A stretch of 64,000 nucleotides of DNA from Aquabacterium humicola. Lineage in GTDB: Bacteria; Pseudomonadota; Gammaproteobacteria; Burkholderiales; Burkholderiaceae_C. A model generated the notes under the pieces. It did not search any database. It was not told the DNA's origin and saw only the letters and a program-made list of their open reading frames with translations. This document shows, one piece after another, positions 29,892-36,904 of this stretch. Where the stretch lies: contig NZ_JARGNB010000001.1 in NCBI RefSeq assembly GCF_030167915.1, forward strand, positions 1,674,001 to 1,738,000, in the 5' to 3' direction. How positions within the stretch are numbered: the stretch's first letter is position 1; the number at the start of each line of letters is the position of its first letter. The position numbers and the translations under genes are program-made.

Positions 29892-30692
29892 TCAACGCTG
29901 CAGCGGCAGCGAGACCAGCAGCCGCGGCAGGCTCAGCTGCCGCGGCTCGCGCCATTCGGCCAGACCGAACTGCATCGCCGCTTGCCCATCGGCGGGCGCC
30001 GCGCGCCAGCTGCCGAACCAGCGGTCCCACACCGACAGCAGCACGCCGAAGTTCGACATCGACTCGTCGACCCGCACCGAGTGGTGCACGCGGTGCAGGT
30101 CCGGCGTCACCAGCACCGGGCGCAGCACACGCTCCAACGCCGCCGGCAGCCGCACGTTGCCGTGCGTGAAGTAGCCGGACAGCAGCGTCAGCAGGTCGGA
30201 CAGCAGCACCGCCAGCGGCGGCGCGCCGAGGCTGACGATGGCCGCGGCCAGCGCCGACTGCGTCAGCAGCGCCTCCAGCGGATGGAAGCGCAGCGCGATC
30301 GTGCAGTCGTAGTCGAGGTCGCTGTGGTGCACGCGGTGCAGCCGCCACAGGCCGGGCCAGTGCATCGCGCGGTGAGTGGCCCATCGCACGAGGTCGAGCA
30401 CGACCACCAGCAGCGGCACCTCGATCCACGCCGGCAGCTCGATGAGGGCGAAGAGCCCCCAGCCGTGCGACGCCGCCAGCGCCGCCGCCGCCAGGCCGGC
30501 CAGCGGCAGCGCGACGCGCACGAACAGCTGGTTGATGAACAGCAACCCGAAGTTGCTGATCCAGCGCGCGCCGAGCGGCACGCTCGAAATGCGAAATGGC
30601 GCTGCGGTTTCCCACAGCGCCATCGCGGTGAAGCCGCCGATCAGCGCGGCGACGTACAGGGGGCCGGCATGGCCGAGCAAAGCCTCGGCCAT
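29892..30692 (-). CDS. Sterol desaturase/fatty acid hydroxylase family membrane protein (copy 1)
   Basis: The 266-residue product is a polytopic membrane di-iron enzyme. It has hydrophobic segments at about 10-30, 48-72 and 88-100 and the histidine boxes HRAMHW, HRVHHSDLDYD and LHRVHHSVR that bind the two irons. Family members hydroxylate or desaturate sterols, fatty acids, carotenoids or ether lipids; the substrate is unknown. Nine bases upstream on the same strand lies a 53-residue PEP-CTERM protein gene. A paralogous pair in the same order is at 35715-36711, so the association is not chance. The distal His cluster and DRWFGSW motif are well conserved between copies. Confidence 0.92.
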   Translation of the reverse strand: MAEALLGHAGPLYVAALIGGFTAMALWETAAPFRISSVPLGARWISNFGLLFINQLFVRVALPLAGLAAAALAASHGWGLFALIELPAWIEVPLLVVVLDLVRWATHRAMHWPGLWRLHRVHHSDLDYDCTIALRFHPLEALLTQSALAAAIVSLGAPPLAVLLSDLLTLLSGYFTHGNVRLPAALERVLRPVLVTPDLHRVHHSVRVDESMSNFGVLLSVWDRWFGSWRAAPADGQAAMQFGLAEWREPRQLSLPRLLVSLPLQR

Positions 30693-30701
30693 CGGGCGGA
30701 A

Positions 30702-30863
30702 TTACTTCTTGCGATTGCGGATCGTGACGATCACGGCGGCGACGCCGGCGATCGCGAACAGCGCCCAGGTCTCGGGTTCCGGCACCGGTTGCGTCGTGCC
30801 GGCGAAAGCGGCGAAAGGCAGCAGGGCGGCAGCGGCGGCCGTCAGGCGCTTGGCGAAGCTCAT
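30702..30863 (-). CDS. PEP-CTERM microprotein (copy 1)
   Basis: This 53-residue protein consists of a signal peptide (MSFAKRLTAAAAALLPFAAF, 1-20), a spacer of about seven residues (AGTTQPV), and a PEP-CTERM sorting signal: PEP at 28-30, a hydrophobic stretch WALFAIAGVAAVIVTI and the basic tail RNRKK. If signal peptidase and an exosortase both cut, only about ten residues would remain. It may therefore act uncut as a small membrane protein. GGAGA precedes the ATG by five bases, and a -35/-10 pair lies at 30901-30928. The desaturase gene follows nine bases later. No exosortase gene is in the window. Confidence 0.8.
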   Translation of the reverse strand: MSFAKRLTAAAAALLPFAAFAGTTQPVPEPETWALFAIAGVAAVIVTIRNRKK

Positions 30864-30900
30864 TCGTTTCTCCTGGAGCGGTGTAACTGTTGGTGCCGCA

Positions 30901-30928
30901 AGCCTAATCGGGCCCTGTCCAGCGTCAA
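30901..30928 (-). promoter_or_regulatory. Promoter of PEP-CTERM/desaturase cassette 1
   Basis: On the minus strand TTGACG (30928-30923) and TAGGCT (30906-30901) are separated by 16 bp, giving a short leader of about 30 nt before the microprotein ATG. The same hexamers precede the second cassette. Confidence 0.6.
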
Positions 30929-30974
30929 CCCCCGTCCCGGGGGGCGCCTCCGGCCTGCCGTCGCCGATCGCGGA

Positions 30975-32267
30975 TTATTGACGGGGCAGCGTGAGTCCCG
31001 GCACGCGGCCGGCCCCGATGTCGACCATCAGCCGCGTCGCCAGGTACAGCCGGGGTGCGATCGAATCGATCTCGATGTACTCGTCGCGCGCGTGGTAGCC
31101 GAAGCCGGCGAGGCCGAAGCTCTCCAGCACCACCGCCTTGCCCGAACGGCTCGCGAAGCCGGCATCGGTGCCACCGCCGGTGGTCGGCACCAGCGCCAGC
31201 GGGCGGCCGTCGAGCTCCTTGTAGATGGTCTGCGCATGGCGCGCGAGCGCGTGGCCGCCCTCGGTCGCCACATAGGGCGGCCGGCCGACCACCAGTGTCG
31301 CGGTGGTCTGCGTATCGGGCACCAGCTTGTTGGCGATCCTGGCGTTCAGCGCCGCCTGCAGGCGCGGCAGGCCATCCGCCACCGTGACCCGCACGTCGCC
31401 GATCGCCGAGGCCGCCTCGGGGATCTGGTTGCGGACTTCGCCGGCCTTCGCGGTGGTCCAGTTCAGCTGCGTACCGGGCACCTCCTTCGCGACGTCGCGG
31501 GTCTGCAGCAGCTGGTGCGACAGCTCGATCAGCGCGTTGCGCCCGAGGTCGGGCGCCGCGCCGGCATGCGATGCACGGCCCTTGACCTCGAGCTGAGCGG
31601 TCGCGGTGCCGCTGGCGGCCAGCAACAGGCCCTCCGCCTTGATCACCGCCTTGGCCGGGCTCGGCTCGAAGGACAGCACGACGTCGTGCTCGGCGGCGAG
31701 CGCCGCGATCAGCTCGCCCGAACCGGTCGAGCCGATCTCCTCGTCGGCATTCAGCAGCACGGTGATGCGGCGGTAGTCGGTCCAGCCGGCGTCCTTCAGC
31801 AGCGCCAGCGCGTGCAGGATCACTGCGACGCCGCCCTTGTCGTCGGCAATGCCGGGACCGTAAAGCCGGTTGCCATCGCGGCGCAACGGCTGCGTCGCGA
31901 GGATGCCCGGCTGGTAGACGGTGTCCATGTGCGCCAGCAGCAGGATGCGGCGCTGGCCGCTGCCGTCGAAGCTGGCCTTGACGATCGGACCGTTGGGCGC
32001 TGTCGTGCCCTTCAGCCGTTCGACCTGGCCGCCGAGCGACTGCAGCCGCTGCTGTGCAAGGTCGGCGAGCCGGTTCAAGCCGTCGAGCTGCTGGCTGCCG
32101 GACTCGATCTGCACCAGGTCCTCCAGCGTGCGGATGACGGCCGGCTCGGCGGCGCGGCTGGCGGCCTGCAACGCGGCATTCGATGCGGCCGAGGCCGGGG
32201 CGACGGAAGCAAACAGGCTGAGGCAGGCAACGAGCGTCCCTGCACTCACCGGACGGTAAGCGCTCAT
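30975..32267 (-). CDS. Exported M20 metallopeptidase (glutamate carboxypeptidase-like)
   Basis: The 430-residue product has a Sec signal (MSAYRPVSAGTLVACLSLFA and following residues up to about 29) and an M20 peptidase body. The body shows LLAHMDTVYQPG, a bridging Asp in GPGIADDKGGVAV, catalytic Glu-Glu in NADEEIGSTGS, the dimerisation-lid ASHAGAAP and a late TGGGTDAGFA ligand segment. This pattern matches the glutamate carboxypeptidase (CPG2) group that removes C-terminal Glu from folate-like or peptide substrates; the substrate here is not determinable. The start at 32267 is taken because it begins the signal peptide. It diverges from a GlxA-type regulator across 106 bp. Confidence 0.9.
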   Translation of the reverse strand: MSAYRPVSAGTLVACLSLFASVAPASAASNAALQAASRAAEPAVIRTLEDLVQIESGSQQLDGLNRLADLAQQRLQSLGGQVERLKGTTAPNGPIVKASFDGSGQRRILLLAHMDTVYQPGILATQPLRRDGNRLYGPGIADDKGGVAVILHALALLKDAGWTDYRRITVLLNADEEIGSTGSGELIAALAAEHDVVLSFEPSPAKAVIKAEGLLLAASGTATAQLEVKGRASHAGAAPDLGRNALIELSHQLLQTRDVAKEVPGTQLNWTTAKAGEVRNQIPEAASAIGDVRVTVADGLPRLQAALNARIANKLVPDTQTTATLVVGRPPYVATEGGHALARHAQTIYKELDGRPLALVPTTGGGTDAGFASRSGKAVVLESFGLAGFGYHARDEYIEIDSIAPRLYLATRLMVDIGAGRVPGLTLPRQ

Positions 32268-32373
32268 GGCAATCGACGGGAGGAGTGGCGACGGCGGCCA
32301 GTCTAGGCAGCGTCGCCGCGCTGCGGGCATGCCAATATCGCCAACCGGCTTGCCGATTCCGCCACGCTACGAC

Positions 32374-33435
32374 ATGTCGACGACCGCCCCTGCCGCGCCC
32401 GAACCCCTGCTCGACGTGCGCCTGCTGTGGCTGGCCGACGCGATGCCCGGCAGCCTGTTCGCCGCGATCGACGTGCTGCGCACCGCGCTGACGCTGCACC
32501 GGCTGCGCCGCCCGCAAGACGATCCGCCGCTGCGCTGGCGCGTGATCGGCGCCAACGGGCGCGGCATCGCGCACCCCTTCGGATCGACCGACACCGGCGC
32601 GGCGCGCCGGCGGCGCGCGACGCAGGCCCTGGTGGTCGTGCCGGGCTTCGTCGTCGACGACGCGCCGCATCTCGGCGAGATCGTCGCGCGCAGCGGCACG
32701 GCGCTGAAGCTGCTGCAGCAGCACACGGCCGACGGCGGCTGGATCGCGGCGTGCTCGACCGGGCTCGTGCTGCCATTGCAGCTGGGCCTGCTCGACGGCG
32801 AACGCATCGCGGCGCCGTGGCCGTTCCAGAGCTGGCTGGCGCGGGCCCATCCGCGCGCCGACTTCGGCAGCACGGAGGCGCTGTTCCAGCGCGCAACGGT
32901 CTTCGGCTGCGTCGCGCCGGCGCTGGTCAGCGAACTGATGCTGCGCACGCTGGGCCAGCTGCTCGATCCCGACCTCGCGCAGGCCTGCGCGCAGGTGCTG
33001 CTGCACCAGCCCGAGCGACAGCGCATCGCGCCAACGCTGGTGCAGCGGCGCTGGCTGGCGCGCACCTCGGACAGCCCGGTGGTGCGGGCGCAGCAGTGGC
33101 TGGAGCAGCACCTCGAACAGCCCTACCGCCTGAAAGACCTGGCCATCGCCGCCGCCTCGAGCGAACGCACGCTGCTGCGCCACTTCCGGCTGGCGACGGG
33201 CCGCACGCCGCTCGAGCATCTGCACCAGCTGCGCATCGAGCGTGCGAAGTTGCTGCTGGAGACCACGCTGCATAGCATCGACGCGATCGCCGAGGCCTGC
33301 GGCTATGCCGACACCGCCTCGATGCGGCGCCTGTTCCAGCGCGTGACCGGGCAGACGATGTCGGCCTGGCGCGAACGCCACGCGCTGCGCTCGCGGCGGC
33401 CGCACTGGCGCGTGCGGCGCGCGGCGCAGGCTTGA
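32374..33435 (+). CDS. GlxA-type AraC-family transcriptional regulator
   Basis: The 353-residue product has an N-terminal DJ-1/PfpI-like domain (about 12-195, with CSTGLVLPLQLGLLDG) and a complete C-terminal AraC domain (about 235-335): LKDLAIAAASSERTLLRHFR and IDAIAEACGYADTASMRRLF, the two helix-turn-helix units. Start choice is uncertain: an ATG at 32329 would add 15 residues. It is divergent from the exported M20 peptidase gene, which is its most likely target, and convergent with lysR, only two bases apart. Confidence 0.9.
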   Translation: MSTTAPAAPEPLLDVRLLWLADAMPGSLFAAIDVLRTALTLHRLRRPQDDPPLRWRVIGANGRGIAHPFGSTDTGAARRRRATQALVVVPGFVVDDAPHLGEIVARSGTALKLLQQHTADGGWIAACSTGLVLPLQLGLLDGERIAAPWPFQSWLARAHPRADFGSTEALFQRATVFGCVAPALVSELMLRTLGQLLDPDLAQACAQVLLHQPERQRIAPTLVQRRWLARTSDSPVVRAQQWLEQHLEQPYRLKDLAIAAASSERTLLRHFRLATGRTPLEHLHQLRIERAKLLLETTLHSIDAIAEACGYADTASMRRLFQRVTGQTMSAWRERHALRSRRPHWRVRRAAQA

Positions 33436-33437
33436 GT

Positions 33438-34358
33438 TCAGGCCGCCTGCGCCGCTTTCAGCCGCCGCTTCACCGCGGTCGCCGCATCGCGCAATGCCCC
33501 GGTGAAGGCCTCGCGCAGCGGGCTCGGCGGCCGCAGTTCGGGGCTGGCGAGACCGACATGGAAGGGCACGCGCATCGCCAGCGGCCGGATGTGCAGGTCC
33601 GGGCCGGCCAGCTCCAGCGCGGTCAGCGGGTTGACGATCGCCAGCCCGAGGCCCTGCCGCACCAGCGCACAGACGGTGACCGCACTGCCCGCCTCCAGCG
33701 CGCCGGCGCGCTGCACGCGCTGCGCCTCGAACAGCGCGTCGATCTGCTGGCGGTAGGGGTCGTCGGCCGCCAGGTGCACGAAGGGCTGGCCGGCGAAGTC
33801 GGTGGGCCTCAGCACCCGGCGGGCCAGCAGCGCATGGCCGGCCGGCAGCACCGCGACCTCGTCCACCTGCAGCAGCGGCAGCAGCGTCGTGCCGGGCGGC
33901 GCTTCATGGCGTTCGGTCAGGCCGAGGTCGTGGCGCTGTTCGGTCAGGCGCGTCTCCAGCAGCGGCGACTCCAGCGGCGTGATGACCACGCTGGCCTGGC
34001 CGTGCGCGGCGACGAAGCGCCGCACCGCTTCCGGCAGCAGCGCATGCGCCAGCGCCGGCAGGCAGGCGATCTCCAGCCGGCCGGCAGCAAACTGGCGCAG
34101 CGACGCGGCGGTCGACGCGATGCGCTCCAGGCCGACGTACGAACGCTCGACCTCGTCGCGCAGCGCCAATGCGCGCACCGTGGGCCGCAGGCGGCCGCGC
34201 ACGCGGTCGAAGAGGTTCATCTGCAGAACCTGCTCGAGGCGGGCGAGCTCGCGGCTGACGGTCGGCTGCGAGCTATGCAGCAGCTCCGCCGCCCGCGTGA
34301 CGCTGCCCGACAGCATCAGCGCGCGGAACACCTCGACATGGCGGTGCGTCAGCTTCAT
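33438..34358 (-). CDS. lysR: LysR, transcriptional activator of lysA
   Basis: The 306-residue product closely follows E. coli LysR along its length: HRHVEVFRALMLSGSVTRAA, then LLHSSQPTVSRELARLEQVL in the winged helix, then LEIACLPALA, QRHDLGLTE and VNPLTALE in the effector domain. LysR activates lysA when diaminopimelate is high and lysine low. It is divergent from lysA with an 83-bp shared control region, the classic arrangement. This makes the specific name safer than for most LysR-family proteins. Confidence 0.93.
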   Translation of the reverse strand: MKLTHRHVEVFRALMLSGSVTRAAELLHSSQPTVSRELARLEQVLQMNLFDRVRGRLRPTVRALALRDEVERSYVGLERIASTAASLRQFAAGRLEIACLPALAHALLPEAVRRFVAAHGQASVVITPLESPLLETRLTEQRHDLGLTERHEAPPGTTLLPLLQVDEVAVLPAGHALLARRVLRPTDFAGQPFVHLAADDPYRQQIDALFEAQRVQRAGALEAGSAVTVCALVRQGLGLAIVNPLTALELAGPDLHIRPLAMRVPFHVGLASPELRPPSPLREAFTGALRDAATAVKRRLKAAQAA

Positions 34359-34373
34359 CGCTCATCCATATCC

Positions 34374-34413
34374 GAACTGAATCGATGCGCGACGATACGC
34401 TATTGGACTGAAT
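34374..34413. promoter_or_regulatory. Candidate LysR-binding region between lysR and lysA
   Basis: The sequence GAACTGAAT (34374-34382) recurs as GGACTGAAT (34405-34413), offset by 31 bp or three helical turns, inside the lysR-lysA gap. The spacing suits a LysR-type tetramer contacting two sites on one DNA face. No good -35 for lysA is seen, as expected for an activated promoter. Confidence 0.45.
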
Positions 34414-34441
34414 GACCCGGACCGGCCATCATGCGGCCACC

Positions 34442-35677
34442 ATGAACCCGTTCGCTCCCGCCCTGCTCCGCTCCCTCGCCCGCACCCACGGCACGCCGCT
34501 GTGGGTCTACGACGCGGCCACCATCCGCGCGCGCATCGCCGAGCTGCGCCGCTTCGACACCATCCGCTACGCGCAGAAGGCGAATTCCAACCTGCAGCTG
34601 CTGACGCTGATGCGCGACGAAGGCGTGCTCGTCGACGCGGTGTCGCTGGGCGAAATCGAGCGGGCGCTGGCCGCCGGCTTCCGGCCTGGCAGCGACGATC
34701 GCTCGCCGATCGTCTTCACCGCCGACGTGATCGACCGCGCGACGCTCGCCAAGGTGGTGGCCGAGCGCATCCCCGTCAACGCCGGCTCGGTCGACATGCT
34801 GCACCAGCTCGGCGCCGCGGCGCCCGGCCACCCGGTGTGGCTGCGCATCAACCCGGGCTTCGGCCACGGACACAGCAACAAGACCAATACCGGCGGCGAG
34901 CACAGCAAGCACGGCATCTGGCACACCGACCTGCCCCAGGCGCTGGCCGCGCTGCGCCAGCACGGGCTGACGCTGATCGGCCTGCACATGCACATCGGCT
35001 CCGGCGTCGACTACCACCACCTGCAGCAGGTGTGCGACGCGATGGTCGACATGGTGGCGCGGCTGGGGCAGCCGGTCGACGCGATCTCCGCCGGCGGCGG
35101 GCTGTCGATCCCCTACCGCGCCGGCGAGCCGCGCATCGACACCGCGCACTACCACGCGCTGTGGGACGCCGCGCGCCAGCGCATCCAGGCCGCGCAGGGC
35201 GGCCGGCCGGTGCACCTGGAGATCGAGCCCGGCCGCTTCCTCGTCGCCGAGGCCGGCGTGCTGCTGGCCGAGGTGCGCGCCACCAAGACCATGGGCACGC
35301 GTTTCTTCGCGCTGGTCGATGCCGGCTTCAACGAGCTGGTGCGGCCGTCGATGTACGGCAGCCACCACGGCATCGAGCTGCTGGCGGCCGACGAGTCGCC
35401 GCGTGCGACGCGGCCCACCGTCGTCGCCGGGCCGCTGTGCGAATCCGGCGACGTCTTCACGCAGGGCGAAGGTGGCATCGTGCTGTCGCGCGAGCTGCCC
35501 GAGGCGCGTGTCGGCGACCTGCTGGTGTTCCACGACGCCGGGGCCTACGGCGCGTCGATGTCGAGCAACTACAACTCGCGGCCGCTGACGGCCGAGGTGC
35601 TGGTGGATGGGGACGACGTGCGCCTGATCCGCCGCCGCCAGACGATCGCCGAGCTGCTGGCGCTGGAGCAGTTCTAG
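34442..35677 (+). CDS. lysA: Diaminopimelate decarboxylase
   Basis: LysA removes CO2 from meso-diaminopimelate to make lysine. The 411-residue product is a PLP alanine-racemase-fold enzyme with K46 (IRYAQKANSN) forming the Schiff base, HMHIGSG, a glycine loop ISAGGGLSIPY and the partner-subunit segment GPLCESGDVF. An in-frame ATG at 34412 would add ten residues and overlaps the direct repeat; neither start has a good ribosome site. It resembles the E. coli short-type LysA and, like it, is paired with lysR. Confidence 0.95.
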   Translation: MNPFAPALLRSLARTHGTPLWVYDAATIRARIAELRRFDTIRYAQKANSNLQLLTLMRDEGVLVDAVSLGEIERALAAGFRPGSDDRSPIVFTADVIDRATLAKVVAERIPVNAGSVDMLHQLGAAAPGHPVWLRINPGFGHGHSNKTNTGGEHSKHGIWHTDLPQALAALRQHGLTLIGLHMHIGSGVDYHHLQQVCDAMVDMVARLGQPVDAISAGGGLSIPYRAGEPRIDTAHYHALWDAARQRIQAAQGGRPVHLEIEPGRFLVAEAGVLLAEVRATKTMGTRFFALVDAGFNELVRPSMYGSHHGIELLAADESPRATRPTVVAGPLCESGDVFTQGEGGIVLSRELPEARVGDLLVFHDAGAYGASMSSNYNSRPLTAEVLVDGDDVRLIRRRQTIAELLALEQF

Positions 35678-35714
35678 GCGGCGACGGCCGGCGCCGAGCC
35701 GCCTCGGCACGCGC

Positions 35715-36518
35715 TCAGCGCCGCAGCGGCATCACGAGCAGCCGCGCCAGCCCGAGCCGGCGCGGCTCGCGCTCCTCGGCCAGGCCGATCTGCATGCCCG
35801 TCGCACCGCCGTCGGCCTGCTCGCGGCAGCAGCCGGCGAGGCGGTCCCACACACACAGCACCGAGCCGTAGTTCGACATCGATTCCTCGAGCCGGGCCGA
35901 GTGGTGCACACGATGCAGGTCCGGCGTGACGACCACGCGCCGCACCAGCCCGTCCCATCGGGCGGGCAGCCCGACGTTGCCGTGCGCGAAGTAGCCGTGC
36001 GCGATCGTCAGCACATCCGACAGCAGCACCGCGATCGGCGGCAGGCCGAGCAGGCCGATCGCGAGCACCAGCACCCCTTGCGTCAGCAGCGCCTCCAGCG
36101 GATGGAAGCGCAGGCCGATCGTGCAGTCGTAGTCGAGGTCGCTGTGGTGCACGCGGTGCAGCCGCCACAGCAGCGGCCAGCGGTGCAGCGCGCGGTGCAG
36201 CGCCCAGCGCAGCGCATCGAGCCCCAGCATCGCGGCCGGTACCGCGAGCCACGCGGGCGCGTCGACCAGGTTCAGCAGCCCGAAGCCGCGCTGCTGCGCC
36301 AGCAGCGCGGCACCGAAGCCCAGCAGCGGCAGCACCAGGTGCATCGCCGTCTGGTTGATGAACGACAGCGCGATGTTGGTGAACCAGCGCGCCGCCAGCC
36401 GCGACTCGCCGCCGCGGCGCAGCGGGCGCCAGGTCTCCCACAGCGCCACCGCGCCGAAGCCGCCGAGGAAGGCGGCCAGGTACAGCGTGCCGGCGCGACC
36501 GATCAGCCAGTCCGCCAT
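35715..36518 (-). CDS. Sterol desaturase/fatty acid hydroxylase family membrane protein (copy 2)
   Basis: The 267-residue product parallels copy 1 at 29892: the same start pattern (MADWLIGRAGTLYLAAFLGG), the same histidine boxes HRALHR, HRVHHSDLDYDCTIGLRFHP and LHRVHHSARLEESMSN, and the same Trp-Asp-Arg C-terminal region. It is expected in the inner membrane with a di-iron site. The 59-residue PEP-CTERM microprotein gene lies 13 bp upstream on the same strand. The two desaturases are clearly paralogues but differ in the first histidine box and in loop residues, so substrates may differ. Confidence 0.92.
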   Translation of the reverse strand: MADWLIGRAGTLYLAAFLGGFGAVALWETWRPLRRGGESRLAARWFTNIALSFINQTAMHLVLPLLGFGAALLAQQRGFGLLNLVDAPAWLAVPAAMLGLDALRWALHRALHRWPLLWRLHRVHHSDLDYDCTIGLRFHPLEALLTQGVLVLAIGLLGLPPIAVLLSDVLTIAHGYFAHGNVGLPARWDGLVRRVVVTPDLHRVHHSARLEESMSNYGSVLCVWDRLAGCCREQADGGATGMQIGLAEEREPRRLGLARLLVMPLRR

Positions 36519-36531
36519 CGCCGATGGCCGC

Positions 36532-36711
36532 TCACTTCCGGCGATTGCGGATCGTGACGATCGCCGCGGCCAGCGCGGCGATGCCGATCAGCGCCCAGCT
36601 CTCGGGCTCGGGCAGCGGCTGCGTCGAGGTGGCGAAGGCGCTGCCGACCGGCAGCGAGGCCAGCAGGACGGCCAGGGTCTTGCGCCAGCGGCGCAGCGGG
36701 GAGAACGACAT
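36532..36711 (-). CDS. PEP-CTERM microprotein (copy 2)
   Basis: The 59-residue product from the ATG at 36711 has a signal peptide (MSFSPLRRWRKTLAVLLASL, continuing to AFA at 27), a short spacer, PEP at 34-36, the hydrophobic WALIGIAALAAAIVTI and a basic tail RNRRK. The last eleven residues match copy 1 almost exactly (IVTIRNR plus basic end), and 22 consecutive bases coding the tail are identical. AAGGAG lies six bases before the ATG. It precedes desaturase copy 2 by 13 bp. No canonical cargo domain exists between the two signals. Confidence 0.8.
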   Translation of the reverse strand: MSFSPLRRWRKTLAVLLASLPVGSAFATSTQPLPEPESWALIGIAALAAAIVTIRNRRK

Positions 36712-36743
36712 CGCAAGCTCCTTCGGAACGTCGGGAGGCCTGC

Positions 36744-36773
36744 AGCCTAGGGGGAGCCCCACGCGCTCGTCAA
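36744..36773 (-). promoter_or_regulatory. Promoter of PEP-CTERM/desaturase cassette 2
   Basis: On the minus strand TTGACG (36773-36768) and TAGGCT (36749-36744) are 18 bp apart, about 33 bp before the microprotein ATG. The identical hexamers upstream of cassette 1 suggest the promoter was duplicated with the genes. Confidence 0.55.
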
Positions 36774-36904
36774 ACCCCGGACGCGGGGAAATCAACCAAT
36801 GAAACGCACCGGTGCCGGCATGTTTCAGCCGCGTCGAAGACCGGGCGCGATGTGTCCCACGTCACAACGCGGCCATCGGTGCTTGCACTACCCTCGCCCG
36901 CCTC

